Shown here: positions 49,100 through 62,399 of the stretch, one piece after another | How the letters are laid out: every line of letters starts with the position of its first letter | Numbering within the stretch: the first letter of the stretch is position 1 | Origin: Cristatella mucedo | Lineage: Eukaryota; Bryozoa; Phylactolaemata; Cristatellidae | Assembly (NCBI GenBank): GCA_009760855.2 | Contig: WPIO01000163.1 | Coordinates: 282,001-346,000, forward strand | Reading direction: 5' to 3' | DNA length: 64,000 nt | Program-made: the position numbers and the translations under genes | The notes under the pieces: model-generated | The model's input: only the letters and a program-made list of their open reading frames with translations | Databases searched by the model: none | Told to the model about the DNA's origin: nothing

Positions 49100-51380
49100 T
49101 GCAGTGTCGACTTTAATGTCCTTGCCACCGTGTCTATCCATGCTCCAGCAGCCAGCCATGCACTAGCAGCAGCAGTGAGTGTGTAGCCATTATCAGCTCT
49201 GTGCTCTTGACATCAGCAGTCTTTGGTCATTGGCGTCATTCGGCTGCAGCCTTTGTGTGGCTGTCATTTGTGGCTCTCAAACCTCCAGGAGAGGTCTCTC
49301 TCGCCAGCATCTTTGGATTACCTCGTTTTTGCCACCCACGACGCACGATAAGCTCGCACGTTTTCCATCTGCTCGTGGACTCTCCACTCGCGCATCCTTC
49401 AGCCAACGCGCGCATTGCGATTCCACTCTCCTCCTCACCTCTGTGGTTTCCCCACTGCTGCTGGTGAAGTGGGCGCCTCCATCGTCACAAAGAAGGGGTC
49501 ATTACCATCCTGTTCTGTGTCAGCTGTCCTTGCCTGCCACCAGACACCCACGAAATGTCATCGCCCAGCTGTGCAGGGCGCCCAGCCATTTCCTGTGTGC
49601 TGTGTGATGCTTTACCTGCGGCCATCGACTGCCTGCCGCAGCTGGTTGACCCAGCCAGCTGGCCACGCCCAGGCCTCTCACCTCTGCCTGACATGGACCT
49701 CACGTCTGCCTCCAGCTGAAGCGCAGTCTGATCAGGCTTTTTTGCCGTCAAGTAGGCGGCCCTAGTGCACGTATAAGCGTTGAATCGGCAGTTCTTTTGC
49801 TGTTCTTTAGCGGCGTGCTCGTGTGCATAGCTGTCTGGCTGGCCAGTCAGCTTTCTGCTCACTGTAGCCAGCAGGTGGAGCACAATCACTCTGGCTCGAT
49901 CGTGCAAAACCCATGCAGGGGCAACATGAGGGGAGGAGAGGGAAGCGGAGAGGCATCAGCTGCGCGCCAGCTGTGGCCTCTACCCTCTCTGCAGCTTGTT
50001 GTTCTCGTCTTTGTGCTCCATGTCTCGCAGTTCGATGGTGCCCTGATAGGTGTTTCACCTCACTGTGAGCCTTTGCCCTCTAGCATTAAGTGGCTGCTCA
50101 TCAGCATAGTCGTTTCACACATTGCTTTCCTAGACCAGTGCAGGAGCGTTTTTGCCACCGACAGTTGGCCATTCAGGTTGCCAGAGTGCCTCTTGGCGGT
50201 CCGCATTGACAAGCCTGTGCTCCGGCCTGGGAGTGCCAGTCAAAGCTGTACAGTGATCCGACTGTGCTCAAATCAAGAACTGTACTGTGTTCAGTTGATC
50301 TCGTTATTCAGCCGATCGCGGTGGCCCTTCAAGTCCCCAAGGTTCCATCGTGATCGGCATTGGCAAACGTTATCGTTGGATTTGACCCCTACCGTGAATT
50401 ACCGTCAAAGTGCCTCGTGTTTGGTTTTTGTTGTTGAGCGGACTGCTCTTCTTCATCGCTGCCGCCAGATCCTGTTCCCTCTTGGTGCTAATTTACTTCA
50501 GCCAAAAGCCAGCCGCTTAGCAGCTGCTTTTCCAGTCAGCCAGAGGAGCTTGCCCTTACAGGCGCTCAGCTCATGATAGTGCTCGAGGTTTCTCCCTGCA
50601 ACGGGACTCAGACACCGTTAGTCATAATGCAGCATGCTTACCCTTTCTCAAGACCGTGCACACAGAATGCCAACGCTGTCTAAAGTAGATGGCCCCCGAC
50701 AGCAGCTGGCGCTGCCTGCTGCTCTCTCCGGCTGGCACGGCAGGGCAGGCAGTCGAGGACTCCCAGCAGAGCCTCCAGCTTCTCTTCTCATTCAAAGAGG
50801 AAGGAAGTCAGGCAGCTCACTGATAGCAGCCATGTCCAGATGCCCCACCAGCCACCCGTCATGAGTTTTCCTGAGCGGAGCTGAGCTGTGGGGCTCGCAC
50901 TGCCAGGCTCACTTAGCCTTTAGGAAACACGGTAGCCTGGCACAGTGCGATACATGGCTCTCCGGCTCTCCCAAGGTGGGCGTCCGTGCCGTGCCAGTCG
51001 CTTCTGGGCCGCCCTGGGGTGAGAACACCAGGCTCGGTTCATTCTTAATGCTAGGCATCCACTATTTGAATCAGCTCATTAGAGCTTGCAGGTATGTTCG
51101 ATGAGTATTCGTGCCCGGTCACATAAAAGATCGACTGAATTAATACACACAGCGACACGTGACCGGCGGTGTATGTCATATGAAACCAGTTCTGCCACTG
51201 CAGAAGTGCTTCTTTGGCGCTGGCTGAATAATAACATAAAATAACAGACATTTGCATTGCATTAGCAGATTTTACCTAATGTGGTAATAGTCTTGTGGCG
51301 CAGACAAAGACCTGTAAATGCTTAGTTGCTGATGTCTTTTTGCTTTACCTATTCTGTGAAAGCACTTCCCATGGGTCTTA
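49100..51380. other. Unclassified GC-rich sequence
   Basis: Several open frames of 100-260 codons, the longest 49797-50576 (plus), overlap others on the same or opposite strand and show no domain. The longest contains several hydrophobic stretches, but these are spread irregularly and do not define a membrane protein family. Composition alone explains the lack of stops. Confidence 0.35.
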
Positions 51381-51384
51381 GCCC

Positions 51385-51500
51385 AGGAAGTGGAGTGCTC
51401 GCTCTTCAATGACCCAGGTTGTAGATTTGAGTCCTGCAGTGGGTGATTTTTGTGTGCCACTACACAGTAGTGATAGCCATCAAGGCTCACTTCCTATTCC
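51385..51500 (+). mobile_element. SINE family A, copy 4, decayed
   Basis: Plus-strand order of blocks: GGAAGTGGAGTGCTCGCTC (A-box side), CCCAGGTTGTAGATTTGAG (B-box-like), TCCTGCAGTGGGTGATTTTT, and GTAGTGATAGCCATCAAGGC in place of the GGCTTCTTCTGTCGC end. It follows copy 3 block for block with substitutions. Confidence 0.45.
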
Positions 51501-51504
51501 ATAC

Positions 51505-54500
51505 AGATGAGGCTGTAAATCAAGATAAGCTTTTTTTTATGTCAGTTCTTTGTGCCGCTTCACACAGCACGTTGGCACATAAGCATACAAAGTCACACAG
51601 ACGGCTCCTGCCTGCTTTCCTCCTCAGCGTGCTCCACTGGAACCATCTTCCCTCGAGCACGCGCATCGGCACACCCATGCCTCCTCCTCCCCATCAGCTC
51701 CCTTGCTACTCATTCATCACTGAACTGATGATCCCTCCTCTAGCCTTCTCTTCCTCCTCCTCCCTTCCCTCTTCCAGATCCACCTCCTCCTCCAGCCAGT
51801 CATTTCTCTCTGTTCCTGCGACTTGGCTACCGCTTCACGACCAGCGACGACCCGCGACGTTCAGCGGGTCCGTGGGTCTCAGGTCGCACGTCTCGCTTCG
51901 TGTCGATCAAGCTTTCCGTCAAGCATACGCTCGTCGTCGTCAGATGCAAATATTTTTCAAAAACACATTATTACTTTGGTTTGTAGCTACTCACAGGTAG
52001 GTGTGTTCAATAAGTCAGAATCTTGATAAATACTTCAGACCGGCAGGAAAGATTCTCATGACAGATGGATCTGACATAGAGAAGAGGGGAATATTTTAAA
52101 AGATTTCAAGTGCTCCAGACCCACGCGGACCTGCCTGCAGGTCGACTTGTCGCCGGTGATACATCCATTCACCCGGCAAATTTGTTTCCTCTAGCTGCTC
52201 CTTTTTCAATGATCGCTATTTCTCGAGTGCTTGTAAGCATCAGGTGCGTCGTTGCTGCATACACTGTGCCAGGCCTAACTTTCAATATGTAATTTGTGTT
52301 ATCGAACGGTGAGCAGCATTGCTTTGTCTCGGCTCCGGATTCTTGTCAATCCCTAGGAAATCGGTCGGCACATAATCTTACCAATATTTATTAGCCAGTA
52401 ATCTACTTCCAGCACTCACACGGTTCCGAGGTTTGTCTGCTGTCGACTGACGAATCACTCGGTGAGCGTGCGCTTTCTTGCTCTTTCTCCGCACTAGTCG
52501 CACGATCTTTCGATTCAGATATTGGCTGTTGGTGCAAAGTGCCTTAATCGGCGGTACGTTGGCCGTCAGGCCGATGGCGCGCTCAGGCATGACGGCGGCA
52601 CGTACATTGGCTTGCTCCAGGATTGGGCTAAAAAGAGAAGCGTCGACTTCAGCAGCTTGCGCAGTGTTGTGCGTTCAGTGTGGACCGTCATCTGCCTACA
52701 ATGTCTCGGTGGATGCAATGCTCGCATATTCGCTCGGCCCTCAGCATGGCCGGAGCTTGGCGGCTGCGCCGAGCTTTCAGCCGCCGCCTGCTATGTCGCC
52801 GTGGCCCTGGAGCCTATAGGCTGGGATCGTCGAGAGGATCATCGGGAGACTCTGATGATGCGTTGAGGCAGAAGGTCTTCACGAGGTGAAGGGGTGCCCC
52901 ATAGCTACGAACCTGCCGAGTTTCTGTGTTATTTCGTTTGACAGTTAGTGGCTGCATATTTTGCGCACCCCTTGACCGGCTCCGGGACATGGAACAGCTA
53001 GCTCAGTGGGTGGGAATGATGGCCAGGTTTATTCCCCATCCGAGATTTCATCATATTGGGCACTCAAGCATCATCAGGCTGGGATGATGTCTCGGTCCAT
53101 CCATCAGAGCTCTAGGGTGCATCACTGAGCCAAAATCATCCTTGCCGAATGTCCACCCATCGTTGGCACTAGTTGGCAGTGGCAGTAACTCTCTTATGGC
53201 CAGAAGAAAATTCAAAAGAATTCGCAATCCATGTCCACCAGCTGGTTGGCTTGGATGTAGGGGATCAGCATGTAAAGCCGGCTGCACGTCGGCATCTCAA
53301 GGATGGGCTGCTAGTGGCATTGGCAGCAGCAGCAGACTCTTCTGGTGGCCTCTCCCCTGCAGCAGTGCTCCTTGTCACTGTGAGTTAATCGGACCAATCG
53401 CGGATCCCCTGGTGGCAGATGAGCGCTTTTCTTTATTTTGAGGTCTCTGCTCAAATCTCGATGGGTTGATGATGAAATCGTGGAAGCCGAATCCCAAAAG
53501 CTTGGGCCATTCGGCTCGTCAGTGGAAGCTGCGCACCACAATCTGTCATCCCATGACTATAATAACACGCGGCACTGGTCGGCTGCATGCCTCACTGCAA
53601 CGCAAGACGTCGCCGTCCGATGTCACCCCTCGGCGCTATTGAGCTATAATCGAGACGATGCGCAATGTCCAGCATCGCATCGTGTCAGCACTTTGGAGAC
53701 GCGATCCTGTGTTGTGCCCAATCTGAGGCAAGAGTATCGAGATCCTGCACATTTCAGACCCTAGCACACCACGTCTAAGCCGAGGGCAAAGCTATAAATT
53801 TCTGGAAAGAGAGGCTCAGACAGTGTTCTGTCGATGCACGATCTGACATGGCCATTTACTATCGTTACAAGTGTTCCCACTTTCTGGGTATGCTAAAAAG
53901 ATAGGTGGGACAGCTTGAACCTGGACACCGCTGGGAGTAATTCATGCACATGGGACGTCCACTCTGAAACCTCATGGTAGCAATACTCGAAGAGTCCTTC
54001 CGGCCTGGGCAGTAATGCACACTTGCATTCCGGTGCAGGCCTCAGCCAGAGCTGGCGCATCTGTCATTGGTGCTGAATCTGCTCACGTTAAACCACCACA
54101 CTGCCCTACACTGCTGCCTATCACGTGGAAAATCTAATTTATAAGGTTCTGTCACTGACTTTTGGGTCCACTTGCAGTCTCTTTCTCAAGCCTACCCAAC
54201 TACGTCCCACTGAGGCGGGTATCGTGCCACCGGTCTTCTGACTCAAGCTGTAGCCGTGAAGGCTTGAATCCACATCAACATCCTCTGGATTTGGTTCGTA
54301 TGGTTCAAAGCCTAGGGCTCCTCTCTTCCGGCGTGAGCGTCAAGACCCCCTCTACATGAGAAAATACGCGATACACAAAGCAAGCCGTTCATCGCGGTAT
54401 TTGTTGGAGTCCATGAATTTGTTTTATTGCTGACACTATGCGTAAGGGCCAGGGCCTGGGCACGTGGTGCTTTCTGGTTATGCAGAAAGCTCTCTGCTTT

Positions 54501-57500
54501 CTCTCCTCATTCATGACGTCCTGCGCTGGTGAGACCAATGCCAGTAAGAAGGCTATTGCCCATCTCGGTAGTAGCCATGCTTTGCCTGCTGCATGCTGAC
54601 CCTCACCCAATGGGCGCTGTGCAGTGAATGATCAAGATCCTTCCAGAAGAATTGTGCTTTGACATACATGCATAAAGAGTGCACCTGTTTAGCCCTGAGT
54701 TGTAGCGAGCGCGAAATCGCAAGTGTGGTCCCTTTCTTACGTTTGCCACACTTGAATGGTCTTTTCTTTCGATAATGGAGTTCTTGGCTGCGCCATCGGA
54801 GCACGCTGGGACTGCAGGTCGTGCAATGCAATAGTTTACAAAGCGTTTGGAGAGGCAAGAGATGGTTCTTGTTCGTAAACACTGTACTGCGTCTACAAGA
54901 GTCAAGGTAATTTTGCGCTACTAGATTTGGATTCCGCAGCTTAGTAGAGCCGAGAGTTCTGTTGGTTATACTTGCCTCTCTGAGTGTTTTGATTACTCGA
55001 TTGCAATGAAGTCTCAATGTGAAAATCTGAAAAGCCCCTGAGAGATGCAGCAGGTAATCTGTCAGCAGCTCATTCTAGGAATCTCTGTGCTCTTCTAGCT
55101 CGGCTACGTGCATTGGTGGCAGAGAGGGCAGAGAAAGCTTCAGGCTACTTGCTTTTGGATCTATGAGGCAAGACAGCCCTCAAGATGTCTGCAATAATGC
55201 ATTTTGTATATTTCACCCTCAGAGGAGACAGGATTTCAACTCTCCATCATGTATGCTTCTTCCTCTGTTGGCTTGATTGTAAAAACATATTACGCGGAGT
55301 CAGCGATTATGCCCTGCACACGCACTTCGAATGCACGCTTAGCTTGTGTCTGGGACGGTTGCGCGACTCCAGATGTTGGAGGCTGTTACTTGACGTTTTT
55401 AGTTTTCACTTTCTTTTGAGTGTCTTCATGTCGAGGGAAGCAGTGATTGGGCGTGTCAGTCGGTAGACAGACAGAAGCCAGGTTTGTAGGAGTTATAAAC
55501 CCTAGGCACGTCTTCGAAAAGGTTTTGAGGTTTGTTGACGCGTCCTGAGTGACAGAGGTGGAGGAGTGAGTGGCGGCTAGAATTGGCTCGTGATGCTAGT
55601 GGAGATTCTGATGGTAGATGCTAATGGAACTGAAGAGAATGAACCGACGACCTAAAAGTGAGCACAGGGAGGGACACTCTTGGCTCCTTTTGCAGCTTAG
55701 CAACAGAAGCATTTCATTGAGATGGTGGGCTGCTCATAAATTTAATGACTGACATTGCCAGCTAGGGTTGGGTTTTGGGCACACGTGGTGTCACTCAGAA
55801 ACTGGCACAAGTTGCAGATACGAGAGAAGTTGTTGAGTACGCAGATCAGTAGTCCTGGCCCGTTGTCAGTGCTTACTGGCGCGGCGTGACTATCTCTCAC
55901 ATGCCATGGTTTGTAGATGGGCTAGCAGCTAGCAAGCTTCAAACATGCGATTATAGTCCTCGAAACCTCAGGTGGCTCTGCGGCCTGCTGCCCACATTAA
56001 CCAGATTGGTTTTATGCATATAGATAGTGCACTGCATCTATAACCGTTTCAGCCTCGATGTGAAACTGCGGTTCGAAGAAGAACTAGCTCAGCACCTAGT
56101 TTCTCGTTTGAGTCAGTCCCATTTTACGGCGCCAGCCTGCCAAGCCCTCATGTCAGGAGTGCAGCACCCGAGGTAGTGCATCGCTTATGAAAGAGCTCCA
56201 AGGCGCAAGTACAAGCATGCCAACCTCCAGGAGGCAGCGGCGTGCGCAATGCACCTATGCGCTCTGCATGCACACACCCGCTCGTCTCGCATGAGGCCTC
56301 GTCCTATAGCGAGATGTGCTAGCATCTCTTGCACCTAGAGGGTCGTCAAGAAGCCGAGTGTATTATGTCTTATGCATGGCTTGGCATCCACAGTGCTGAG
56401 TCGCAGCAGCGCTCTGAGGAAGTGCACGCGAACCGTAAAATGAGGGCATATACACATGCAATGCATCCTACACGGGAAAGATTTAACTTGGCAAAATCCC
56501 AATTTCCGCTGTATCGCTCCAAACCATGACCAAGTAATCCAATGCAGTGCTAGAGGAGTCACGCGGTTTACTTCGTTTGGCTGCCAGATGGCATCGGCGA
56601 TTCCCTCACCTAGTGTGCAGCAAGCTGAGGCTGCCCAGTTGCCTCCTCGTCGTCGAGTACGCCATTCTTTCAAGCTCTTCGGTGAGTGTCTACGAGCTTG
56701 GGTCGTGCTGCCGCGAGCGAGCTCCGTGAGATCGATGCCTGACTTGCTGAGGGCTCCTCTGTTATGTAGGGGAAATCTGCCAGCAGTGGCCAATGTTGTA
56801 AACTTTTAGATCGCAAAATCACGGCTGGGCTATGTGGGTTTGAGTGAGTCAGCCCACTTTCACTTTCCTGACAGGGTTAGCTGCCCGGCTGTTCGTTCTA
56901 CTGTCCATTGCTCGAGGCCTCTCAACCACTGTGATGCTGCACACCTTTGTCCAGTAGTGGCCTCAGCGATTGTGCTCGTTCTCCCACTGTCGCCTGCCAG
57001 CGCCTCTGTGCGCCTCCGCCTTACGTCAGTAGTGTGGCCAGAAGCTGTTGCTGTTGAGTGTCAGAGAGTGAAGAGGCTGTGGGTTTTCCCAAAGCATGGC
57101 CAGCTAAGTAGAGGCATTTGCACACCACTGAGAGCTTCACTGTGCATTGTCACAGATCGTGCCTCAGCCGAGTAAAGCTCGTCACACGTGCTGCTGCTGC
57201 AGTACTGGTTTCGGTCGTGCAGTGTTGACACACGAAATCCTTAATCCAGATGCAGTGCGAGTACGACTATGTAAGGGTTCGGTCAGAGGCTTAGCCATTG
57301 GCAACTCGAGTGTGTGGACATGACTGATATGTTTGTGCAGATTAATAGCATGGAGGCATGTTTATGTCGGCAACATGACGCGGTCTTGAGCCGATAACGT
57401 GTCCACTATCCACCACTACATGTGCATCGCTGTTTGCGTCTCTTTGTCCTCTCTCTTTCGTATTGCCAGAGCAAAGGCACCCAGTGCAGCTGCTCAACAT

Positions 57501-58980
57501 TTCCAAGCACTAAGGATGAGGGCTGGATAGTGAGTCCTGGAGTGGGCTGGAACCACCCGTGGAGAGCTGCTCATGCCTTGAGAGAGGTGCATGTCCACCA
57601 CTTCACTGCAGGTCACCTGTATCGTTTCATCACTCCGGAGTCATGTAGTGGGACGCCTGCATCTCAGCTGCGCTCACGTTCAATGACTTCTGCCTTGTTG
57701 CTTGCCGCTTTCTGCTGCTTCTATTCAGTGTTTCCTTTTCTTTGGCGTTTAATCGCGAGCTCTGCTGCTGACGTCCTCCTCTCTCAAATGCCCATTGCTC
57801 AACTTAGCAGCTATTTCAGATCGACAACGTGCTGTTGTCCTATGTAATCCGTTGGCTGTTAACTACCTTAACTTTCCAGCATGAGTTGACATTTGACCTT
57901 GAAATAATCTACTGTTGCATGTCGCAGGTGGCGTGGTGGTCCATGTCAGAACTGTGGCAGCAGTCTGTTCTTTGCAGCCTGGTTCATGAAATCTAGTGCC
58001 ATCATATCTAAAAGCAATTCGAGTAGAGCACGATTCTGACCCATTTTAGAGTTTGCAATTTGAGAGAGCCAATAAGAGGTCAGAAGAATGGAAGAGGTAG
58101 ATGAGAGAGGCATCGAGTGCGGAGCTTATAGCGCAGACTTGCAGAATGCTCGGAAAATTCTCAGTGCACTGACAGAAGCAGAGAGAAGAAAGAGCTTTCA
58201 GAGACTTAGAGCTGGGAAGAACTACGGGTTCCTCTGCAAATCCAGAAGATAGTTGTCTCTGCGACCGGTGGCTACTCATGCTGTTACCAGTAACTACTAC
58301 TGCACAATGAAGTCTATTGTTTGCTCAGTACCCGACTGAGGATCTTTCAAGATATCTTTATTAGATCGAATGTTGCTGGTTACTGGGTGGCATGCGCGTC
58401 TGCTGCTCGCGGGTGTTTCGGGCTGTCGGCGATCAGTCTGATGGCTTAGGGAAATCATGTGAATAGCAGTATCACTCATGCTGTGGCACGACGAGTTATG
58501 TGCCATCAGTGGGAGCTGCAAAATACTCGGCTTTTTGAGGATTCGTTTACAATTTTATAGTTGGGCGTGTAAGACGGCTGGCAAATAGACAACAAGCGGT
58601 CTGAGGCTGGAGGCTCCAGGGATTGCGCGGAGCGTCCCTTGACCTCATGATACTTGACTTTAGCTCCATTTAATGAGCCGTAACGTGAAAAGCAGTGGAT
58701 GATTTTCGGATGCAGTCTAGGCCGTCAACGTGAGCGATCGGAAATGTAGCTATATTTAGATTCTGGCCGAGTCTAACCGGGTTTGGGACCGTGTGGCTGA
58801 AGCTGTATGCTGCAAACCTGTGAATAGGGCTCCATACCAGATCGGTCTGCTATGGTCGTTCCCAGAGCTTGGGTATACCTTGTTTTCCCCCTGGCTCTTT
58901 ACTATCGCGTTATTTGACCTGAAGCCGACGTGGGTCTAGGGTGGTGCCTGCAGCTTCACTTTAAGCCTTGGCACAGTGAG
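51505..58980. other. Unclassified sequence
   Basis: No gene could be supported. Protein-like open frames such as 52522-52866, 53173-53388 and 53438-53764 (plus) and 56335-56793 (minus) have no recognisable domain. A TCC-rich tract lies near 51740-51800. At 54240-54290 a GGCTTGAATCCACA word resembles a tRNA B-box but has no A-box partner. Confidence 0.35.
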
Positions 58981-58985
58981 CACAC

Positions 58986-59020
58986 CCTCGGTGTGGCAGA
59001 TAACCGAGGTCACACCGAGG
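58986..59020. repeat. Perfect 10-bp inverted repeat (hairpin)
   Basis: CCTCGGTGTG at 58986-58995 and CACACCGAGG at 59011-59020 are exact reverse complements around a 15-base spacer. It may be chance or part of a terminal structure just upstream of the LINE fragment. Confidence 0.6.
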
Positions 59021-59084
59021 CAGTCATTAATCGGCACATCGTCCTGCCGTGTATAGACAATTGGTGTGTAATCTGATTGTTTGC

Positions 59085-59628
59085 TGTGGTGAGCTCTCTT
59101 GTACATCTGCCACCCCCTCTTGCCAGAGTAGGGTTCTTTAGACTTTATACAGAGCAAGTTTTTACGCTGACCCACAAGGCCTGCCACGGCTTGGCTCCTT
59201 CATACCTAGCTGAGCTGCTGCATCAGTTTCAGCCTGTTTGCCCCCTCAGGTCGCGTGTGGACGATAAATTAGCTGTCCCATTCCTCCGCTTAAAGACAGT
59301 TTGGCAGCAAGAAGCTGGCTCTGCAGGTCCTAGGCTGGAACTCGCTTCCACAATTCTTACGCACAGCAACTACTTCTCCCTACCGCCGATCTGGCACATC
59401 CCTTTTCAGCGGTCCGAGCTGCTACTGCTGTGCTTCTCATACACCTCAACACTCTCTGCTGCGACTCTGCGTATGCTTCCCACTTTCTCTTTGTTGTGCG
59501 AGGACAGAAGTCTGTTGTTGGCTACACGAATGCGTACCGAAAGCCAGCTTGGGCTGTGAGTGCTGCTTTGCACTTCTCCTGGGTAACTTACACCCACATG
59601 AGTCGCTATGGCTTTGTGGATTTACAGA
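59085..59628 (+). pseudogene. LINE ORF2 C-terminal fragment plus 3' region, inverted-pair copy 1
   Basis: The plus frame reads LTHKACHGLAPSYLAELLHQ, PLRSRVDDKLAVPFLRLKT and AGPRLE. These are the three conserved C-terminal blocks of CR1/L2-type LINE ORF2 proteins (YKALHGLAPSYL; RSLRSS...LLAVPRTRLKT; GPRLWNSLP), in order and in one frame. After GPRLE an indel destroys WNSLP, although the nucleotides GGAACTCGCTTCCACAATTC remain. A very similar sequence lies inverted at 61970-62395, matching from about 59222 to 59628, beyond the coding part. No RT motifs precede it, so this is a 5'-truncated insertion, common for LINEs. Confidence 0.75.
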
Positions 59629-59699
59629 CGGAAAGGATGCGTTGCATTACATGTCTGTTTCTTTCACCAACCTCGCTGTGTCAGTGGCTCAGGCACGAC

Positions 59700-61965
59700 T
59701 TCCGATTGACATGACTTGCTCATAGCCTACTGGGTTAGCGAGTTCATCTGTTTTTCTTCCGTCCATCGTCGCATCCGATAGATGCGACACCTAATCTGAC
59801 GGTGCACGAGCGTTTGCCGCTCGCAAGCCTCTCTGTGTCGAAATTTGGTGATTTAGACGTACTAGCGGAACTGCACCTCACCCATGCCTCGTGATCACTT
59901 TTAGGTGAGTGCGCGGCTGATGATAGGTACACAAAAAGCCAGGTATTTCGTCTCACGTCGAAGCCATTGCCTGACGGCTTTACCTTTTGCATCATAGTAT
60001 GCTTGTTCCCCTTCAGGTTTCACAACTTCACCGACACTGTGTCATCGACCTCATTGCCTTCCTCAATTTGCTCGACCATGATAAACAGTATTCATAGTTT
60101 AGGCATGGGAAAGGAGAGCATTTGCTGTCGACACCACTCCCAGTCACCCAGCGTTTTGCCTAGCCCGATCATCCTTAGCCTATCTTTCCAGCTTACTATG
60201 CTGTTTATATGGCCATTTATTGTCAGCTTATTCGACCCTGGCCTCGGTGAGAGATTTTCTAGCTCAGGGCGTAAGCAACCCTCAGCCTGCTAACCTGGAG
60301 ATGTGAAACAGTAGCTTAAATGTTGGTATAAGCAGTCCCAGCGTAGACTCACTCCTGAGCAGGCTGGGCGATAGCCAAGTCTGCACAGGTGATGGCTTCA
60401 CTGTTTGACAGTGTGAAGAGAACACACGAGAGGTGAAGTTCGATTTGGTTCGAGTATTAAGCTCACCTAACCTTTTGCGATTTACTCCGCTAACTGCCTG
60501 CTGCTGGGCGTTGTCCAATCCAGAGGGCAAGAGAGTCGAGGGCAGAGAAGAGAGGAGACCGAGAAGGTCAGCCTGAGCGTTGTGAATACTGGCTGGATGG
60601 CTTTGCTGAAAGCTTGCTGAGCCGCCAATCATCCCTCGGCCCACAGCCACTGGCGCGGGCCGGAAGTATTTCTTCTTGCAGCGATCTACAACGAGACCCT
60701 CCGGGAGATTATCAAGCCACCGTAAAGCAATGCGTGAGTTGTGACTTCGGTGGAGTATGGGCTGCCAGGATTGCTTGGAAATAGCCGTCGCCAATCTGCC
60801 CATTTCAGATTAACGCTGAGTGCACTGGAGTGCTCTAGCACTCCCGAGGCTATGGTCGTCAGCTCCCACGTTGCACGCTTCATTTTTATTTCCCAAAATG
60901 TCCCGAGGTGGTCATGCGCCTCCCACCTCCAGCCTCCAAGGGATGGGAGGGTCTCGATCGGCGTTAACCTGCACCAGCCCAGGGTAAAGGTCTCCACGAC
61001 CGAGGCATGGTTTGAGTCCTCGCTTGGCAGGCAATGACTGTGCCATTTCATCCAGCAGTGCAAGCAGGAGTGGTAGCCTCTGTCGGCTCTGTAAACTACA
61101 CTAAGAAGTTCAGCTCAAATTAGCTTGGCCTCATTCTTTTTCCCTCTGCTTGAAAAACTTGCAGTGATGGCTATCGCCACCGCACTGTTGGCAAGGATCT
61201 TACAAAGGGATCGCCCACTGCAGCATCCAGACCCACGACTCAGCGATGAGCAAAACCTACTAAATCGCGGCGGGGGACATGGCTCAAAAAGATGGGAGCG
61301 TGTGCCGTCTGCAGTTGTGATCAAAGCTGAACTTGGTTGAGATCAGCCGTGCTGGTTTCCAGAAGTTCAAGCTGCCGGCTGAGTCAAAGAAGCATGATGG
61401 GTGGCAGTTTTCAGAGGCGCTCCTCTCAGGAGATCAAATGCTAGCTGGCCTGGTAGCAGTCCTGAACTTCTCGATCGAAACTTCTCTGATCATGCTGGGC
61501 GCAGGAAGAGGCCTCAGTGAAGCTTTCTGCCACGCGACTTGCAGTAGGCAGCCAGTATTGCCCGTTGCACGGACTCCGGGCTCGAGCTTGGGTCAGCGGA
61601 AGTGCAAGCCCACCTCATCCTGGGGTGTCTGCTCTCCAGTCAAGACCACCGAATCAGCCGACTGCCAGTTTCTTGTCACCTTAGATCATGTGCCGGTGCT
61701 GTGCCTTGTTTAGCCAGGGATTAACTATCTGGCATGGTTTGGTTTGCTAGAAAGCCTGAGCGCCGGCTTTGTCGAGCAGGCTGACTAGCGTAGCAGCATG
61801 TGTGTCGTGAAGCTAATCGTTCACGTCGTCGATGCCCTACCAGCGCTTTTCCTGCCACCCTCATTGGTCGATACAAAATGGCGAGTCTACGGCAGCAGGT
61901 CGAGATATGCTGTCATGCTGCTTCCAACATGGCTTCCACAAACACACAGGCCACGATGCCGTCTT
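59700..61965. other. Unclassified sequence between two inverted LINE fragments
   Basis: No gene recognised. At 60005-60088 a good splice acceptor (TGTTCCCCTTCAG) precedes a short frame with VIDLIAFLNLLDHDKQYS and a stop, and TTTTAGGTGAGT at about 59900-59911 resembles a donor, but neither peptide is identified. The minus frame 60282-60803 (173 codons) has no motif. Confidence 0.3.
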
Positions 61966-61969
61966 TGTC

Positions 61970-62395
61970 TCTGCTGTAACTCCACACAAAGTCATAAAGT
62001 ACCATCGTAGATGTTGCGCGGGAGAGTTTTGCCTGTGCGCACTCCACAGCCTAGCGGCTCGGTGCACGCATTCTAGTAGCCAACTGGAAGCTCCGTCTCA
62101 CACAACAAAGAGAAGAAGTGGGAGAGCATCAGCAGGAGTCAGGAAGCAAGTTGAGGTGGTGAGAAGCATAGCGGTAGCAGCTCAGGACGACTGCTGAAAA
62201 AGATGTGCCATAGTCGGTCATTGAGGTAGTTGTCGTTGCGTAAGAATTGTGGAAGCGAGTTCCACAGTGCTAGGACCTGCAGAGCTAAAGCTTCTGTTGC
62301 CAACTGTGCTTTAGCGGAGGAATGGTCAGCTAATTTCGTGTCACACACTGGACCTCAAGGGCGAACAGGCTGAAACTGGTGGCAGCAGCAGGCAA
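61970..62395 (-). pseudogene. LINE ORF2 C-terminal fragment, inverted-pair copy 2
   Basis: On the minus strand the frame reads LALQVLALWNSLPQFLRND, the hallmark LWNSLP block near the end of CR1/L2-type ORF2 proteins, followed by LNDRLWHIFFSSRPELL, equivalent to the SFKKHLKTHLF tail. The nucleotide sequence closely parallels 59222-59628 on plus (for example CTCTGCAGGTCCTAG and GAACTCGCTTCCACAATTCT are identical). This copy keeps WNSLP intact, which copy 1 lost. Its 5' boundary on minus is near 62395, later in the element than copy 1's start. Confidence 0.75.
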
Positions 62396-62399
62396 GGAG

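Noticed and set aside
49797-50576. A 259-codon membrane-protein-like ORF
   Set aside because: Irregular hydrophobic segments, no family resemblance, and an overlapping open frame on the opposite strand.
54240-54290. tRNA gene or SINE (GGCTTGAATCCACA)
   Set aside because: A B-box-like word alone; no A-box at the right distance and no cloverleaf.
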